A stretch of DNA of 64,000 bases from Endocalyx cinctus (Eukaryota; Ascomycota; Sordariomycetes; Amphisphaeriales; Apiosporaceae). Each line of letters starts with the position of its first letter. Positions within the stretch are counted from its first letter, which is position 1. The translations under genes and the position numbers were made by a program. Under the pieces are notes generated by a model. That model made no database searches and was not told where the DNA came from. It saw nothing but the letters and a program-made list of their open reading frames with translations. Positions 23,311 through 36,248 of this stretch are shown here, piece by piece. The DNA is taken from NCBI GenBank assembly GCA_001600455.1, contig BCKC01000002.1, positions 3,362,171 through 3,426,170 on the forward strand, written 5' to 3'.

Positions 23311-26300
23311 AGCCGGTGACTAGGTCTGAGGGGTGAAATGGCGATTTGTGGAGAGACAAGGTATTCGCCAACAACGTCGCAAGTAAGTCATTTGAAGTAT
23401 ATGAATATATAACCGATATTGAGGTTCGAAAAAAAAAGAAGCTAAAGAGGAGTAGGGGAGAGGCTGAGAGAATCTGTATGGGATTACCAAAGACTGCCTG
23501 GTCTACCCCAAGTGCCAGGCCCCAGGCGTAGCCAGTAATGGAAATCGGCGAACCTGAGATGTCCGTAGCGAGGCAAACGAGAGTAAGATAGCGCAAGGAT
23601 TATAAGAGAAAGACAGGGGGGGAAGGAAAGTGGGAAGTTTCTCTTGGTACAGGTTTGAACTTTGAAAGACGCGCGCGAAATAGGAACAATAAAAAAAAAC
23701 AATAAAAGAAGAAAAATAGAATAAAAGAAAGGTCAAGCCAAGCGCGCGTCTCTGGCGAGTAGAGCGGACAAGAAAAGCGAGCGTGTCTCAGTACTAGGTG
23801 AGTTTTAAGTTGTACAGAGCTTGAGTAATGGTACAAGCCGTACCTGGGTGTCTAATCGTTGGAGAAGAGGGAAGAGGGAGAGAGAGCACGGTGATCCCAG
23901 TGCAGAGGTAGCGTAGTGTTGCGTTGCGTTGCGTCTACAAGGGTAGCGCGCCAGAGAAACAGTTTTTTATTTTATTTTTTTTTTTTGTTTTTTTAATAAT
24001 ATTTTTTTTTTTGGAGGTTTGCTGTACCAAGGACCAGGGATAGCGGGATATTAGGTACCCAGGAGAATGGTAATTGTTTTAAGGTCGACCCGATCGATAG
24101 AAATGGTGTACGAGTACACGTAAAGTAGTAGGTAGTAGTTTGGTAAATGTGTGTGTACTTTGTAAAGAAAATGGAAGAGCTTTAATCAATACCCTAAAGC
24201 TTCAACTTCGTACTGTGTCCACGGGTATGTCAAATACCTAAACTGGAAAGCAAAGTTAAAAGAAAATTCCTTGAAATATGAATTGGAAAATTTGCGCGGC
24301 GCAAACTTTCCTTTTTTCCCCCTTTCTCTTTATTTCTTTTTTTTTCTTACTTACTTTTTTTTTTTTTGTTTTATTGCCTCTTCTTCTTGTTCTTCTTCTT
24401 TCTCATTGACGTATATAACCAACCAATACCCCGGCAATGACCGACTGATAACAGAAATAGTATATACCTACTAGGTATGGTATGTTTCGATATCACGGTG
24501 CTCGCCCTTCCACCCACCCCAAAGAGCTGACACCAAAGTTTCGAGACAAAGAAACTGGTAATGAAATCGGTGCGCCCACCTTAAATTTTTCCTTTCCCCA
24601 GATCTTCAAATTTGGAGGAGGCTTCTTCGCCTCAGACTCCCTAGCTCATGCAAGAGCTCAAAGCAGAGAGAGGTAAGACGAGGAGCCTAAAGGAGTAGAG
24701 CGTTGAACGGATTTCCGTTTCTAGGCAGGAAGGGTCATATGTCGGGAATATAGGCCAAAGAATATATTTGTGCATGTCCGTTGCAACCATCATTAGTCGC
24801 TGTATTTTAGTTGAGTGGTCGAATGGGATGCATACATCCTTCTTATGCACCTGTTAAAAAAGAATACTCCCAAGAGTTTCCAGCTTGTAACCAGTAAGCC
24901 AATCCCGATGACGGTTTAGACAGATTAGGTCGCCTGACTTGACAAACAAACCCAAAACTGTCAATAGTTTCCCATACACACCACCATCAATCTTACTGTT
25001 CAGCTGCATCCATCTTTTTTATCCTTCTGCTGTCATTTTTCTCTCCTTTACCCATTTTGCACACCGCCATCCCTAATTATCTCAACCTTATGCTTCACCA
25101 TTTTCCCAATTGACGTGAATCACGTCATGTGCGATAATTGGCGGCCAAAAATGATAGGCGGGGGATAAGCAATTGAACAGTCGTCCTATAAGCTCTCACG
25201 TAAATTAAAGAACCTTATTCAGTTGGGAGCGAGAGCGAGGATATAATTGGTCGGGCATCTTCTGCTGCGCTGGCTTTGCAGTACGCTCCAGTCTTGTAAG
25301 CACCATTGGAGGGCCCAACTGTGGCCGTTTAAGTGGCCTAAGTATTCTTGACCTTCGCCAATCAAACATCATCGTGGACTATGGAACTGATGAAGTGCTC
25401 ATGGGGGCGAGAGATAAGCACAGATCACGAGTTCATTATCTGACGGGAGTCGAGCCTCAATCTGAATTTTCGTCATCGTAGATTTAAAGCTATCCATTTG
25501 GCGAGGTCAAGTCATATATTCGGAAGATAGCGGGAAACCCTGGAACTCGAGAAGTTATTCATTACTGCGTATGAGCTGCTGCAAATAGTAATACCCTCGT
25601 TTTTATAAAATTTCAGACCGACAACGTCGGACTCTTCTATATATATATACATGTATGGGTATATATAATCTATATAGCTATGCCAACTCACATACCGCCT
25701 TTTTAACTACACCTCAGGCTCTGCTCTATGCACAATGAGTTGGCAGCATCTAATAGGGGACCCACCCATGTACAACATCTCTGCCGTAACTAATGCGATG
25801 ATGATCTCAGACTTCGACATTGTTTAATCGGAATCATTCATTTCACACACACAAATCTCGAATCATCTTCAATAGGAAGAACAGAAATATTTATACAAAA
25901 TCATTTCCGTCCAAGATGATACCTGCGAGAAAACCGAATGTAAGAAATCGGACACCGACTGATTTTCAAGACGAATGCGACATTGTGCTACAAGGTTCAT
26001 ACGTACGATGGAACTTTTGTACAGACCAAGCCGTTCCGGTCTATATGTTTGGCGGTCAGTCGAATCGAAGTGGTTAATGGCACATCGAATTGAATGGGGC
26101 ACTGGGATTTCTACGAAGCGATTTCTCAAACTAGAATCATACTTGACAGAGGACCAGCCCAGAATCTACAGTATCTACCTATGTGTAGGTATACATACAT
26201 ACCTTTCGAGGTAGTGGAGGTGGTATCGCTTGCCTACATTAGCACGTTACTGCATTCCTGCTAGGCAAGTCAGAATGTGACCTGTTTGCCTACCAGGCCA

Positions 26301-27757
26301 GGAATTTCCCATTACCTCAACATAGTCGTCATACTCATCTTTAGGGAGAACCTTAAGGTCTCTTCATCTGATGATCTCGAGAAAGCTGGCAATTCGATGT
26401 TTGGCATTTGTCCGAGATGGAGTCCCCGAGATGGATATTAGGCGGGGATGCCCATAAGGTAGGATTAAGAAAATGAAAATCGGAAGGTCGAATTCAGATA
26501 ACTCACCTGCTCACTTACTTACCTCCAGGGCTAGTACCTAGCAGCCTACTGTAGGTATGGCATAAATCCAATATGTACGTGTATATGATAAAACAAGGTT
26601 ATTTACCTAGGTATTGTTCTTTGGTAAAAATCGGTCACTATCTGCTACTACCTAGGTAGATACTAGTTAATGATTATGCTGTGTACACATAGAGATAATG
26701 CGTGACAGTACTCGGTACTCTGTAACTATTAACTGTAACTATTAAATTACTAACTTACAGTAGGTAACGTTGTGAAGACATCATTTCCAAAGTTATTACG
26801 AGCCCATTATACTTGCTCATACACCTATATCAACCACCCTCGTCATTGTCAATTCACTTATTTCAAGGAGTGCTTGGTTATACTATTACTTATCCGATAG
26901 ACAAGAAAGGTATTTAACACACAGGATAGAATGAGTTACTGAAAGCAAATAATGGACTAAAAGAATCAACTCAGTTAATAGTGAATAGTACCTGATTTAC
27001 GGAGTGAATGTGTTGACAATGGGAGAATGCGACGGTGGGGCCTCCCAATGTGCTATAATGAATTATTGATAGCATATAAATTCAATAATAATAATAAATG
27101 ACACTCAGACGGCAAGACAGCCAGATACCTAAGCAGCCAAGCACTTAAATACATAAGCGCATTTATTTATTTATCCGGATAGTAAATCCATGTTACCACT
27201 CGTTAATTAAATAAATTTATACTTTACTCGGCATCTTCAACTTTTTCTTGCGATTCCCCTGCGCCGACAATATAATAAATGATAGTGCAGTCCAGTACGT
27301 ATGCATACCACATATACCAATAACAAAAGCATGCCCTGGGAAGCTTTTAAGTGATCTCAAGAACATACACCCCTTTCTAATGGAAATTGTTACTAAATAA
27401 ATTGTATCTCAAGTCTGCAATTGATCGACGCGCTTCTTGCGATGTCACAAATACAATCGTCACTGTTCCATCCAGCGGTTTAGCTCCATATATCACTAGG
27501 CCTACCTACCAACAGCAGAACACTCTGCTTCTTCTTTTCCTCAATTCTTCCTCGAATTCATCCTAGGTCTAGGCCTCCTTTCTATCTCCCACATGATACC
27601 ATTAAATAATTTATAATTCGAATTACGCACGCGTTTCCGATTATTTTCTTTCCTCTAAATCTCACCTTAATCCTATCACAAATTCGTCAATACCAGCCTT
27701 CATCGACTGTCGCCTTCACGTTACTGGACATTTTGACGAATTCTAGGATTTTTCGCG
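23311..27757. other. Divergent intergenic region, 4.4 kb (AT-hook gene / SET2)
   Basis: Promoter space for two genes reading outward, unusually long. No supported coding gene. It contains T-rich tracts near 23965-24010 and 24340-24370, a CCAAT-flanked palindrome at 25106-25140, a TATATATATA tract near 25638-25648, and two TACCTAGGTA palindromes at 26604 and 26649. The SET2 leader near 27500-27757 is pyrimidine-rich. Confidence 0.55.
25106..25140. promoter_or_regulatory. CCAAT-flanked bZIP-like palindrome
   Basis: TGACGTGAATCACGTCA at 25111-25127 has two 8-bp arms around one base, each arm holding an ACGT core. A CCAAT box abuts it on the plus strand (25106-25110) and another lies on the minus strand (25136-25140, reading ATTGG on plus). 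This suits paired bZIP and HAP-complex sites, but no gene start lies close by: the AT-hook ATG is 1.8 kb to the left and SET2 2.6 kb to the right. Confidence 0.45.
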
Positions 27758-30612
27758 ATGATGGAGGAGGAGGACCGCCTTCAGGATGGTTCAGAGTGCC
27801 TTCCTGTTGGATCTACAGGTGCTGCAATAAAAAGAGAACCCGATATTATCATCACAGACCCGAATGGAAGTAAAAGATCGCCTTCGGAAAGCATAGCATC
27901 CCCTGATGCGAAACCTAAAATTGACAATGTACCTATTCCCGAGCGCGTGCAACCACCGAAACTATCGCGAAAAGCTTCTCAGAAAATACCACCACGCCCG
28001 CCCGCCCTCTTTGACCATCTTCCTGACGCCACCCCCGAGTCCTGCCAAAGTTTTCAGCTTATACCCGACTGTCTTTATGGGTCTAAGTCGCTTGGGTCCA
28101 CAGATCACGATGCGTTTGACTGCGACTGCAGCGAAGAATGGCGTATGTTTACTTCTTGAGTATAGGAGACAGGTCTGTTGATATACTAACGACTCTGTTT
28201 CATAGGGGACGGTATAAACCATGCTTGCGGTGAGGATTCTGACTGTATCAATCGAGCCACCAAGACGGAATGCGTCGACAAAGATTGTAATTGCGGAGAC
28301 AGCTGTCAAAACCAGAGATTTCAGCGCCGACAATATGCCAACGTGGCTGTTATCAAGACGGAAAAGAAAGGTTTCGGACTCCGCGCAGAAAAGAATCTAC
28401 AAGCTAATGACTTTATTTTTGAGTATATTGGCGAAGTCATCAATGAACCTACTTTTCGACGTCGAATGGCCCAATACGACAAGGAGGGCATCAAGCATTT
28501 CTATTTCATGTCACTCACCAAAAATGAATTTGTAGATGCGACTAAAAAGGGCAACCTTGGTCGATTCTGCAATCATTCCTGTAATCCTAATTGCTACGTG
28601 GACAAATGGGTAGTAGGGAATAAACTCCGTATGGGTATTTTTGCTCAGCGGAGAATACAGTCCGGTGAGGAGTTGGTGTTCGATTACAATGTTGACAGAT
28701 ACGGAGCAGATCCCCAACCATGTTACTGTGCTGAGCCGAATTGCATTGGTTTTATCGGCGGCAAAACGCAAACAGAGCGTGCCACGAAATTGTCCGATGC
28801 GACCATTGAGGCCCTTGGCATTGACGATGATGATGGCTGGGATACTACGGTTGCCAAGAAACCTCGCAAGAAGAAGGTAGAAGAGGACGACGAGGAGTAC
28901 GTTAATAGCGTACAAGCCCGTGGCCTTGACGAGAGAGGAGTCACCAAGGTTATGGCCACACTTATGCAGTGCAAGGAGAAGTGGATCGCCGTTAAATTAT
29001 TACAGCGAATTCAAAATTGCGACGACGATCGAGTGAGAAGTCGAGTTGTGCAAATGCACGGGTACCAAATTTTAAAAACGGCATTAAACACTTTTATTAC
29101 CGATCACAACGTGGTCCTGCAAATCCTCGACATCCTCTGCCAATTCCCTCGCCTTACCAAAAACAAAATTTCTGATTCCAACATAGAGTCTACGGTCCAA
29201 CCTTTGACTAAATCAGAACATGAAGAGGTCGCTAGCAAGGCTACCCATCTCCTGGAAGAATGGAGCAAACTCCAGGTCGCCTATCGTATCCCCCGAAAGA
29301 AGCTCGACCCCAATGGGCAAGGTACCCCAAACACACACTCGATAAACTCGTTTGAGGAGCGACGCGGTAATCGTCCTGAAGAAACACCCGTCAAGGCGGT
29401 ATTCAGCCTTCCGGAGAATATTCCCAAGGGTCCTCGAAGCAATATTCCTCAGCGGAATCCCAACTATTTCAATAATCAAAGAGTCCGTCGACCGCCCGGC
29501 AATCTTCCTCCTGGTTGGTTTGCGGCTACCGATAAGCAGGGATCTTTATACTATTACAATAAGACTGGCACTACAACATGGAAGAGGCCAACCATGCCGG
29601 CATTAGCCCCTGAACCCAGCGCATCGCAACCTAAGGGGCCGTCAAAAGCTGCGCAAGAACAGAAAAAGTTGCAAGATATCATCGACTCTTTGACAAGACC
29701 TGACACTGCTCCTCGAAGTTCGGCGTCGCAAACGCCTCAGGTCAGCACCCCCACACCAGAGCCCAAGAAAGAAAAGTGGCGATCTCTATCAATTGACAAA
29801 CAGATGAAAATATACGAGAATACGGTAGGCATTTACAACATTCAATCACCGATACCCATTTGAGCACTATGCTAATCGTTTCCTAGCTTTTCCCTCACGT
29901 GAAGCACATTATGGATAAATTTCGTCATAAGCTTCCGAAAGATGACCTCAAGAAATTTGCTAAGGAAGTTAGCAAGAAGCTTGTGGCGTCTGATTACAAG
30001 AACAATCGTGTCGATAATCCCACGTCGATCTCGGAGAAGCAAGAGAAAATGGTCAAGCAATTTGTCCAAACTTTCTTTGAACGCGCGGTACAGAAGTACA
30101 GAGCACACGAACAAAGAAAAGCGGAGCGAGCTGCGAAGCATGGTTCAAGCACGTCTGAGCCTAATCATAAGGACCTGGATGATAATGAGGTTTCGGCCAA
30201 GAGAGCGGATGAAGATGTCAACTTGAGCGATGTTGATACTGCCTCAACGCCTGGAAGTTCTGAAAAGAAGCGAAAGCGTGACGACGAAGTATCAGGCTCA
30301 GCTAACCTAACGCCTTCTGAGACACCTATGATCAAGCGCCTCAAAGAAGACGAGATCGATATTCCAAGCCCGCCGCCTCCGCCGCCGCCTCCCGACACCG
30401 AGGCTGGCGTAGGTTCTGCGAGCGAGGAAGCCGAGCGCATCGCGGATGAGGTCGAACGACAAAGGCTACGTGAGGAGGAAGCTGCCCTCGAGAGAGAAAA
30501 TGAGCTTAACATGCTCGATTATGAGATGGAGCAGCTTAACAACCAGCCTGTCAACGGGAATCAGCATGCGGACACTAACGGTACCGCAACGCACGAAGTA
30601 TTGAGTCATTGA
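27758..30612 (+). CDS. SET2: Histone H3 lysine-36 methyltransferase SET2
   Basis: Three exons: 27758-28142, 28206-29824 and 29887-30612, with introns of 63 and 62 nt; 909 residues. The first intron has an ACTAAC branch site. Domains in order: a Cys-rich AWS domain at about 122-172 (CDCSEEW, then [20 protein letters not shown]), split by intron 1; the SET domain at about 175-292 with NHSCNPNC at 251-258 and FDYN at 287-290; post-SET Cys at 301, 303 and 308; a helical region at about 375-455 like the middle domain of Set2 proteins; a WW domain at about 561-592 ([20 protein letters not shown]); and the SRI domain from 669, starting exactly at exon 3 ([20 protein letters not shown]). A poly-Pro run and a charged coiled coil end the chain. 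By family knowledge SET2 rides on the phosphorylated Pol II tail through SRI and methylates H3K36 during elongation. All catalytic motifs are intact. Confidence 0.97.
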
Positions 30613-32668
30613 CTGTTTTGAAATGACGATAAACAGTCTCTGGGCTCGAGGATTGGGCCTAAGATTAATTCTAGTTGAGATATAAGCCACCATTCTGTTC
30701 CCGATGCGCGAAGTCGCAGTCCTGTCATCGTCTTTTAGCGGGTCGACATTTCCTCCCACGGCGATTTTCGTTCTATAACTTACTATATACCATAATACAT
30801 GTATCAGTCCTCGGATATGTATCGCATACGGGAGTTTAATTATTATACTTTTTTTTTTTTTCTTTTTTCTTTCTGTTTTAATTCTACTGAGAATGGGAGG
30901 TTCGAAGGCGTCTCCATTGCATTTCATGGAAGGGTTGATCAAGGGTTTACTAGGCCTTTTGTTAAACATTCAGGGGGCGTTCAACAGGAATGATAAATCA
31001 ATTACGGCATAGTTGTGTGTGTTGCCTTTCCTCCCTCCGTTACTGATTCTTGAAATTCATCGTCGGATTGATAAGCTTTTAAGATGTGCGCCCCAAATTA
31101 TTTAATGGTCTCATGCTTGGGATTAGTTTTCACTTGTTCTCTTTCTGTCTTGCGTACGCTCTCTTCTTTTTTATTTACGGGCTACGACAAAGGTCACATC
31201 TTGGTTTATCTTCATCTTCTCGCGATTCCGGTGTTATAATCATGCAGCACCCGAGACAGGAGTGGGGAGGTCAAGGGGGTAAGGAGTGATCTGCAGGATT
31301 TTCCAGAGGACGAAGTCTAACCCCCTTTTCTCTACAAAACAAGAAGAAAAACTACAATAGAGTAGGCGATCAATGTTAAACGAGGTGGGGTCGATTTGAA
31401 CGAGGCGAGGAAGAAAATTAGTAGCAGGGATTTAGAAGACAGGAAGAAGATGTCGTAATCAGATTTGAGATGCAACAAGAAAAGAAAGAAGAAGAAAAAA
31501 CGACATCAGATATCCGCTGGATGAATGGATGGACGGATGGACGGGTGGATATATGGATATATGTGACTTTAGTAAATAAGTTAAGGAAGGGTATGTTTTC
31601 GTGTTGTTGTACATAAAATCTCAGCATATATTCCCCCCTAACCCTTCCCCTTCCCGCCCCCTTTTCTGCCTTTCCCCATCTTTACTTTACCTATGTTGGG
31701 TGTAATTGTTGTATATATCAAGAAAAAGAAAAAGATAAAAAAAAGAAAAGGTCATTAGGTTCTATACGGATAGATAGAAGATCCGAAAAAAATACGGTTA
31801 TTTGATTGAAAGGGGAGAGAACAACAGAAGATGTCACGTCACATACAATACGATGGATGGATATCGTACATATTATACATTTACACGAGCTATCAATGTT
31901 TGGGGTTCGGCTTCGTGCTATTGATTACCCGTGAGTTCTTCCGTGCAATTAATTATGCAGAATGGAGAATGGAGATTTCCTTCCCCTCTCTCCATCCATT
32001 TCTCAAACATCGAAGTGACGAGCGACGAATACCGGTTAAGAAGGGGGAGGAAGAATCATCCGAGATCCAACTCTTTATTTTCATATCAATCAAAATACCT
32101 CGGACATTATATCATTAGTTCGCTTTACTTTTTGTGTGCAATGCAATTGTAACTGTATTTATTCTCTTCGATATCTTGGTGGGATGGATATTTTCCCCCG
32201 TGTAACAGTTGTTTAGCTACATATCCCACAGCCAAGTGCCAACCAGATTGTTTTATACTCTTTTTTTATTTTGTTTTTGTGTTTTTGAAATGGATATCAA
32301 ATCTCGTAGAGGAGACGCTACCGAACCAATTTCCCTTTCCTGGGGGGATCCCATGTTTATGCCGACGTTGACGATTTCCTCTCTTGCATCTCCCCTTACC
32401 CTTAATAAGTACTAAGATTATTTGCTACTCTACCCACGGTAGGTAAAGTCGGCGATGTCTGATTATCTCGACGAGAGAAAATCAACTCCTGGGTTCTGCT
32501 AATCCTGACTCATTTGCGCGGATCGCTGATATACGAGATCGCGACGACACCTTGTTTTTTATAAAGCAAGATGAAATGAATTATTATACCACGGTGGTAT
32601 ATATGTTTCTCTTCTTCTCCTTTCTTCTCTGATTTTCTTTGCTTCAAAGTGTTTTTTTTTTTTTTTTT
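30613..32668. other. Convergent intergenic region, 2.1 kb
   Basis: 3' flanks of SET2 and GABA transaminase. Rich in homopolymers, with a GGAT/GGAC-type repeat at 31518-31563. Open frames are short and homopolymer-driven; no gene or RNA seen. Confidence 0.6.
31518..31563 (+). repeat. Imperfect GGAT tetranucleotide microsatellite
   Basis: Tandem GGAT/GGAC units that decay into GGATATAT at the right end. Confidence 0.75.
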
Positions 32669-32670
32669 TT
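32652..32670. repeat. T19 homopolymer overlapping the GABA-transaminase stop codon
   Basis: Nineteen T on the plus strand. Read on the coding (minus) strand, CCT is followed by TAA, whose two T come from the adjacent AA, and then by the A-run itself, so the gene's stop codon leads straight into an A tract. Confidence 0.85.
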
Positions 32671-34258
32671 AAGGGGAAGAGGCAATCTTCTCCAAGGCCT
32701 CGAGCAATATGTCGGCGTGCTGCTTCTCGAAGATGAGCATAGGTCGCAGGCGGACGGCGCTGGCACCGCTGCCGCCGATGTTGATACCGAACTTCTTGGC
32801 CTTCTTGAGGAACTCGTCGCGGTTCGGGTTATCGAACGCAATGAAGGTACCCATGCCCTTGCCTCGGAGGTTGTCGAACTGTCCCGGGTACTTCTTGGCC
32901 AGACCCTCGAGCTTACCGAACAGGTAATCGCCGACCTTGGCCGTGTTCTCGACGAGGCCGAGACGCTGGATCTCGTCGATGATGGTCCGGAAGATGAGAG
33001 CGCGGGCCGGGTCACCCATCCAGGTGTTGAACTGTCGGTACGGCTTGTTCGGTCGCAGAGACGGGTCGCCGAAGTAGTAACCTGCCGTCTGCGCCTTCTT
33101 GCTGAACGTGACCATGTCCGGAGGGGTCGGGAGGTCCCAGTGGTCATGCGCCCAGAATTTTCCGGTAGCGCCCACACCCGTCTGCACTTCGTCCACGATG
33201 AGGAGGACGTTGTGCTTCTTTGTAATCTCTCGCAGACCTCGGAAGAAGGCGGGCGAAGCGTGGTTGTCACCACCTTCGGATTGAATGGGCTCTACGACGA
33301 CGGCGCACGGCGGGAGATGGTAGTTCTTGATGAGGTGCTCGACCTCCGCGAGCGAATCCGCCTCGGCCTTCGCGTTTTCTTCCACGTGTTCCTCGAGGGG
33401 ATACTTGAGCTGCGGGAACGTAGCTTGAGGCCAGTCGAAAGCAGGGATATCCAGCTTGTGGATGGGCTTGGATCGAGTAGTGGAGAGAGAGCCGAACAGA
33501 CGTCCGTGGAAGGCAGTCTTGAAGGACAGAATAGACAGTTCCGAGGCACCCGGGGACTGGTTCTTCATAGCGGACTCCATCTCCTCCTCGGTGAACTCGA
33601 CGCTGGGACCACCCCGTTCGTGCTGTCGTCGCCACATGAAAGCGGCCTTGTACGCGGTCTCGTTGGCGTCGGAACCGGCCATGGCGGTGAAAACCTGGTC
33701 GCAGCCCTTCGGAGCGACCTTGAGGATACCGGTCTCGAGAATATCTTTCCAGTCGTGCGAGGGGAAGTTACCCAGGGCTGGACGGTTAATGAGAGCATTG
33801 ACCATCTCGGGGCTCTGAGCCGTCTTGGCCAAAGCCGGATTGTTGTAGCCGATAGGGATAGAGGCAATCTGAGCATACCTGCATTTCATCCTGGTATTAG
33901 TGGCTACGAAGGTGGCGGGGATTCCGTTTAGGCGGAAAACTTACACGTCGAGGAGGGTGTTTCCATCGGGGTCGACTATGTAATTGCCGAAGCACTTAGT
34001 GTAGTCGGCCAACATGTTCAAGCTCCTGGTATCGAAGACCTTGTCCAATTTGGTTATGTACTCCTGGGATTTGGGACCAGGGATATCCGTCTTCAACGAC
34101 GGGCCATCTGGCTCACCGGCATAGAATGTAGAAGCCACTCTGTAGCCTCGAGGGAAAGTCTTGCAGAGAGCGTGTCTGGGAGAAGAGGAGGATCCGAGGA
34201 TGGTCTTAGAGACACTCGAAAGAGGCCTCAAGGCGCCCCTACAACGAAGGGAAGCCAT
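32669..34258 (-). CDS. UGA1: 4-aminobutyrate aminotransferase (GABA transaminase), mitochondrial
   Basis: Two exons, 33945-34258 and 32669-33878, over a 66-nt intron; 507 residues, against about 500 for animal GABA-T. The N-terminus has many Arg, Ser and Leu and no acidic residue before about 49, as in a mitochondrial presequence. The class-III PLP aminotransferase fold follows: GSDANETAYKAAFMWRR near 173-190, the HGR segment at about 228-230, EPIQSEGGDNH near 301-311, IVDEVQTGVGATGKFW near 332-347 with the PLP-contacting Asp, and the Schiff-base region TFSKK at 362-366. Near the end, VRLRPMLIFEKQHADILLEA matches the family C-terminus. It transfers the amino group of GABA to 2-oxoglutarate, giving succinate semialdehyde and glutamate in the GABA shunt. 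All expected motifs are present. The mitochondrial location is inferred from the presequence; yeast Uga1 is cytosolic. Confidence 0.96.
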
Positions 34259-36156
34259 GACTCGTTCTTATCTTTTATTTCAAAAGGAAGAATTGGCAAA
34301 CCTTTTCTCACTTGTTGGTACTTGGACTAGCTCTCAATTTATTAAGAGAAGAAGGATATAAGGGATACTAATTGGGAACCCCTCGATTCGATATTCTAAG
34401 GAATAGGAATAAGAAACAAGGGATAATGAAAAGAGAGAGAGAGAGAAGGTGAGAGGTTTTATCTTTTTTTTTTTTAAGAAAAGAAAATAAGTAGGTAACA
34501 GGTTGGCTGCTCGGGTCAGTCACTTTGTACCTATACTACAATACTGTACAATACCGTACCTAACCATAGCATGCCCGATCACCTAAAGATTGAAGCACCT
34601 GCACCATCTAAGAGCTTATCATTCGCTGAGAGGGGCAATTCAGGGTTAATAATCCACTAGAAGGAGTTTAGTAGTTTTGCGGGGTTATCTTGGAAGCTGG
34701 TGATTGGGTAATCGCGGAGCTCTCGAACGCCAAAGTCCCGCTACCCACGTCGGTAAAGCAGCAGGACCAGGTATAATTGCATAGCTTTTTAGCGATAATC
34801 GGCCCAGATGGCCAGGTTCACAGTACTCAATATGCATAATCCTAGTAGATCGTTAACATCAACGGCGCTGTTCTGACAAAGAGTTCATCGTTTTTCGTTG
34901 TCACTTCTTTTCGAGTCCGTCTTTTACTTATTTATATTAGTATAAACCTGTCAATTCAACGCATATAACTTCCTATTTGAGATAAAGTAAACGATTTATA
35001 TATTAAAACTTGGCTTGTCCCAATACCATCAAGAACGGGGGAACGGCACGATGGAACCCTTTTTTTCGACAAAGTAACTAATTTCAAGGTCCGACGTCAA
35101 CTGTTTACGTCTATCATCTCTTTCCTCCCTACGTACTCCGTACTACTTGCGAAGTTAGCGACGGTGTTTTACACTAGTTCTCTTTTAAAGTAAGAGATTG
35201 CAGAATACGGTAACTGTATGCGAATAAGATAAGGGGGAATATACAGATAAGATCGTTTTTTTAGCTTTTCCCCCGAGTCCCGACATCGCCCTCTTGGCAT
35301 TTATTGGTATTGATTTCTGATCGTGGATCTGGAAGTCTGATCTGACGATATTTTGATTCAATTGATGTCGATAACTACGACTCAAGCTTATAGGATTCGA
35401 GTAGGATACATGCAATGTTGCATAATACGTATGATAACTTATATATGGAAACATGTGAACCGGGTGTACGGCTCTTGATTCGCCTCAGGGCATCTGTGGA
35501 GGGGGGTTGCAGTGCATAATTCGCTGCTACGCATACATATCATAGTACCAATTTGTGTCGTGCTTCTATGTCTACATAAACCAATTATTCGGGTCGTCAT
35601 TATCAATCTCTACTGCGGCTCACTGGGCATTATCGGTTGAAGATGCCGATGTGTTCTTTTTTTTTTTTTTTTTTGCTCGGTTTATCAGAACCATATCCGG
35701 ACCTCTTTTGCTCCCTACACTATTGGATTTCTTAGATTTCGGGCACTATACTATATCAGATAATAGTAGCTATCGATCGTAGTGTCTACGGAGTACTGTG
35801 AATGTGTAAATTAGTCAACAAACGCCACCTTATCTATCAATGAGCTTAAAGGACTGAAGAAGAAAATATTCACTTGTTAGTCTTCAAATGGTTGACTGAT
35901 AGAATAAATAGACGGTGATAGATAGAAGCCAAAACTGGTGAAAAGATAAATAGTAAACTTATAGTATCAAAGGAAACAATTAATGTTGACGTTGATTGTA
36001 TTCGTAATATATAATAAACAAACAAACAAACAAAACAACTAAACAAACAGACAAACAAACAAACAAAACAAAACAGAAATTAATAAAAAAAAAAGACGAG
36101 GTAAATAATCGTGAATGAAGGTCGAAGATAATTTACAACCGGCAAAAAAAAAAATC
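34259..36156. other. Gene-poor intergenic region, left part (1.9 kb)
   Basis: Begins with the GABA-transaminase promoter. There is a GAGA-type purine run at about 34430-34447. Two copies of the 9-mer TACTCCGTA lie here (35134-35142 and 35787-35795 on the minus strand). A T18-20 run is near 35657-35674, and an AAAC tetranucleotide repeat at 36014-36075. No coding gene supported. Confidence 0.55.
36014..36075 (+). repeat. AAAC tetranucleotide microsatellite
   Basis: About 60 nt of imperfect AAAC/AAAAC units, about 100 nt from the tRNA-Asp gene on its 3' side. Confidence 0.8.
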
Positions 36157-36162
36157 AAAAAA
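36157..36162 (-). terminator. RNA polymerase III T-run terminator of tRNA-Asp
   Basis: Six T on the minus strand, about 15 nt after the tRNA 3' end. A second run of eleven T follows at 36144-36154. T4 or longer is the usual Pol III stop. Confidence 0.7.
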
Positions 36163-36176
36163 TTGAAGAAAGTATG

Positions 36177-36248
36177 CTCTCGATCGGGGAATCGAACCCC
36201 GGTCACCTGCGTGACAAGCAGGTATGATGACCACTACACTAATCGAGA
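36177..36248 (-). tRNA. tRNA-Asp(GUC): tRNA-Asp (anticodon GUC)
   Basis: A 72-nt cloverleaf without intron. The acceptor stem pairs TCTCGAT (36242-36248, read on minus) with ATCGAGA (36178-36184), followed by discriminator G at 36177, as expected for tRNA-Asp. The anticodon arm is CCTGC-TTGTCAC-GCAGG, giving anticodon GTC. The T arm is CGGGG-TTCGATT-CCCCG and contains the B box. No CCA is encoded, as normal in eukaryotes. It is the only tRNA I can see in the window. Confidence 0.97.

Noticed and set aside
32639..33931. 430-codon plus-strand frame opposite GABA transaminase
   Set aside because: Begins in the T19 homopolymer and is a codon shadow of a clear aminotransferase.
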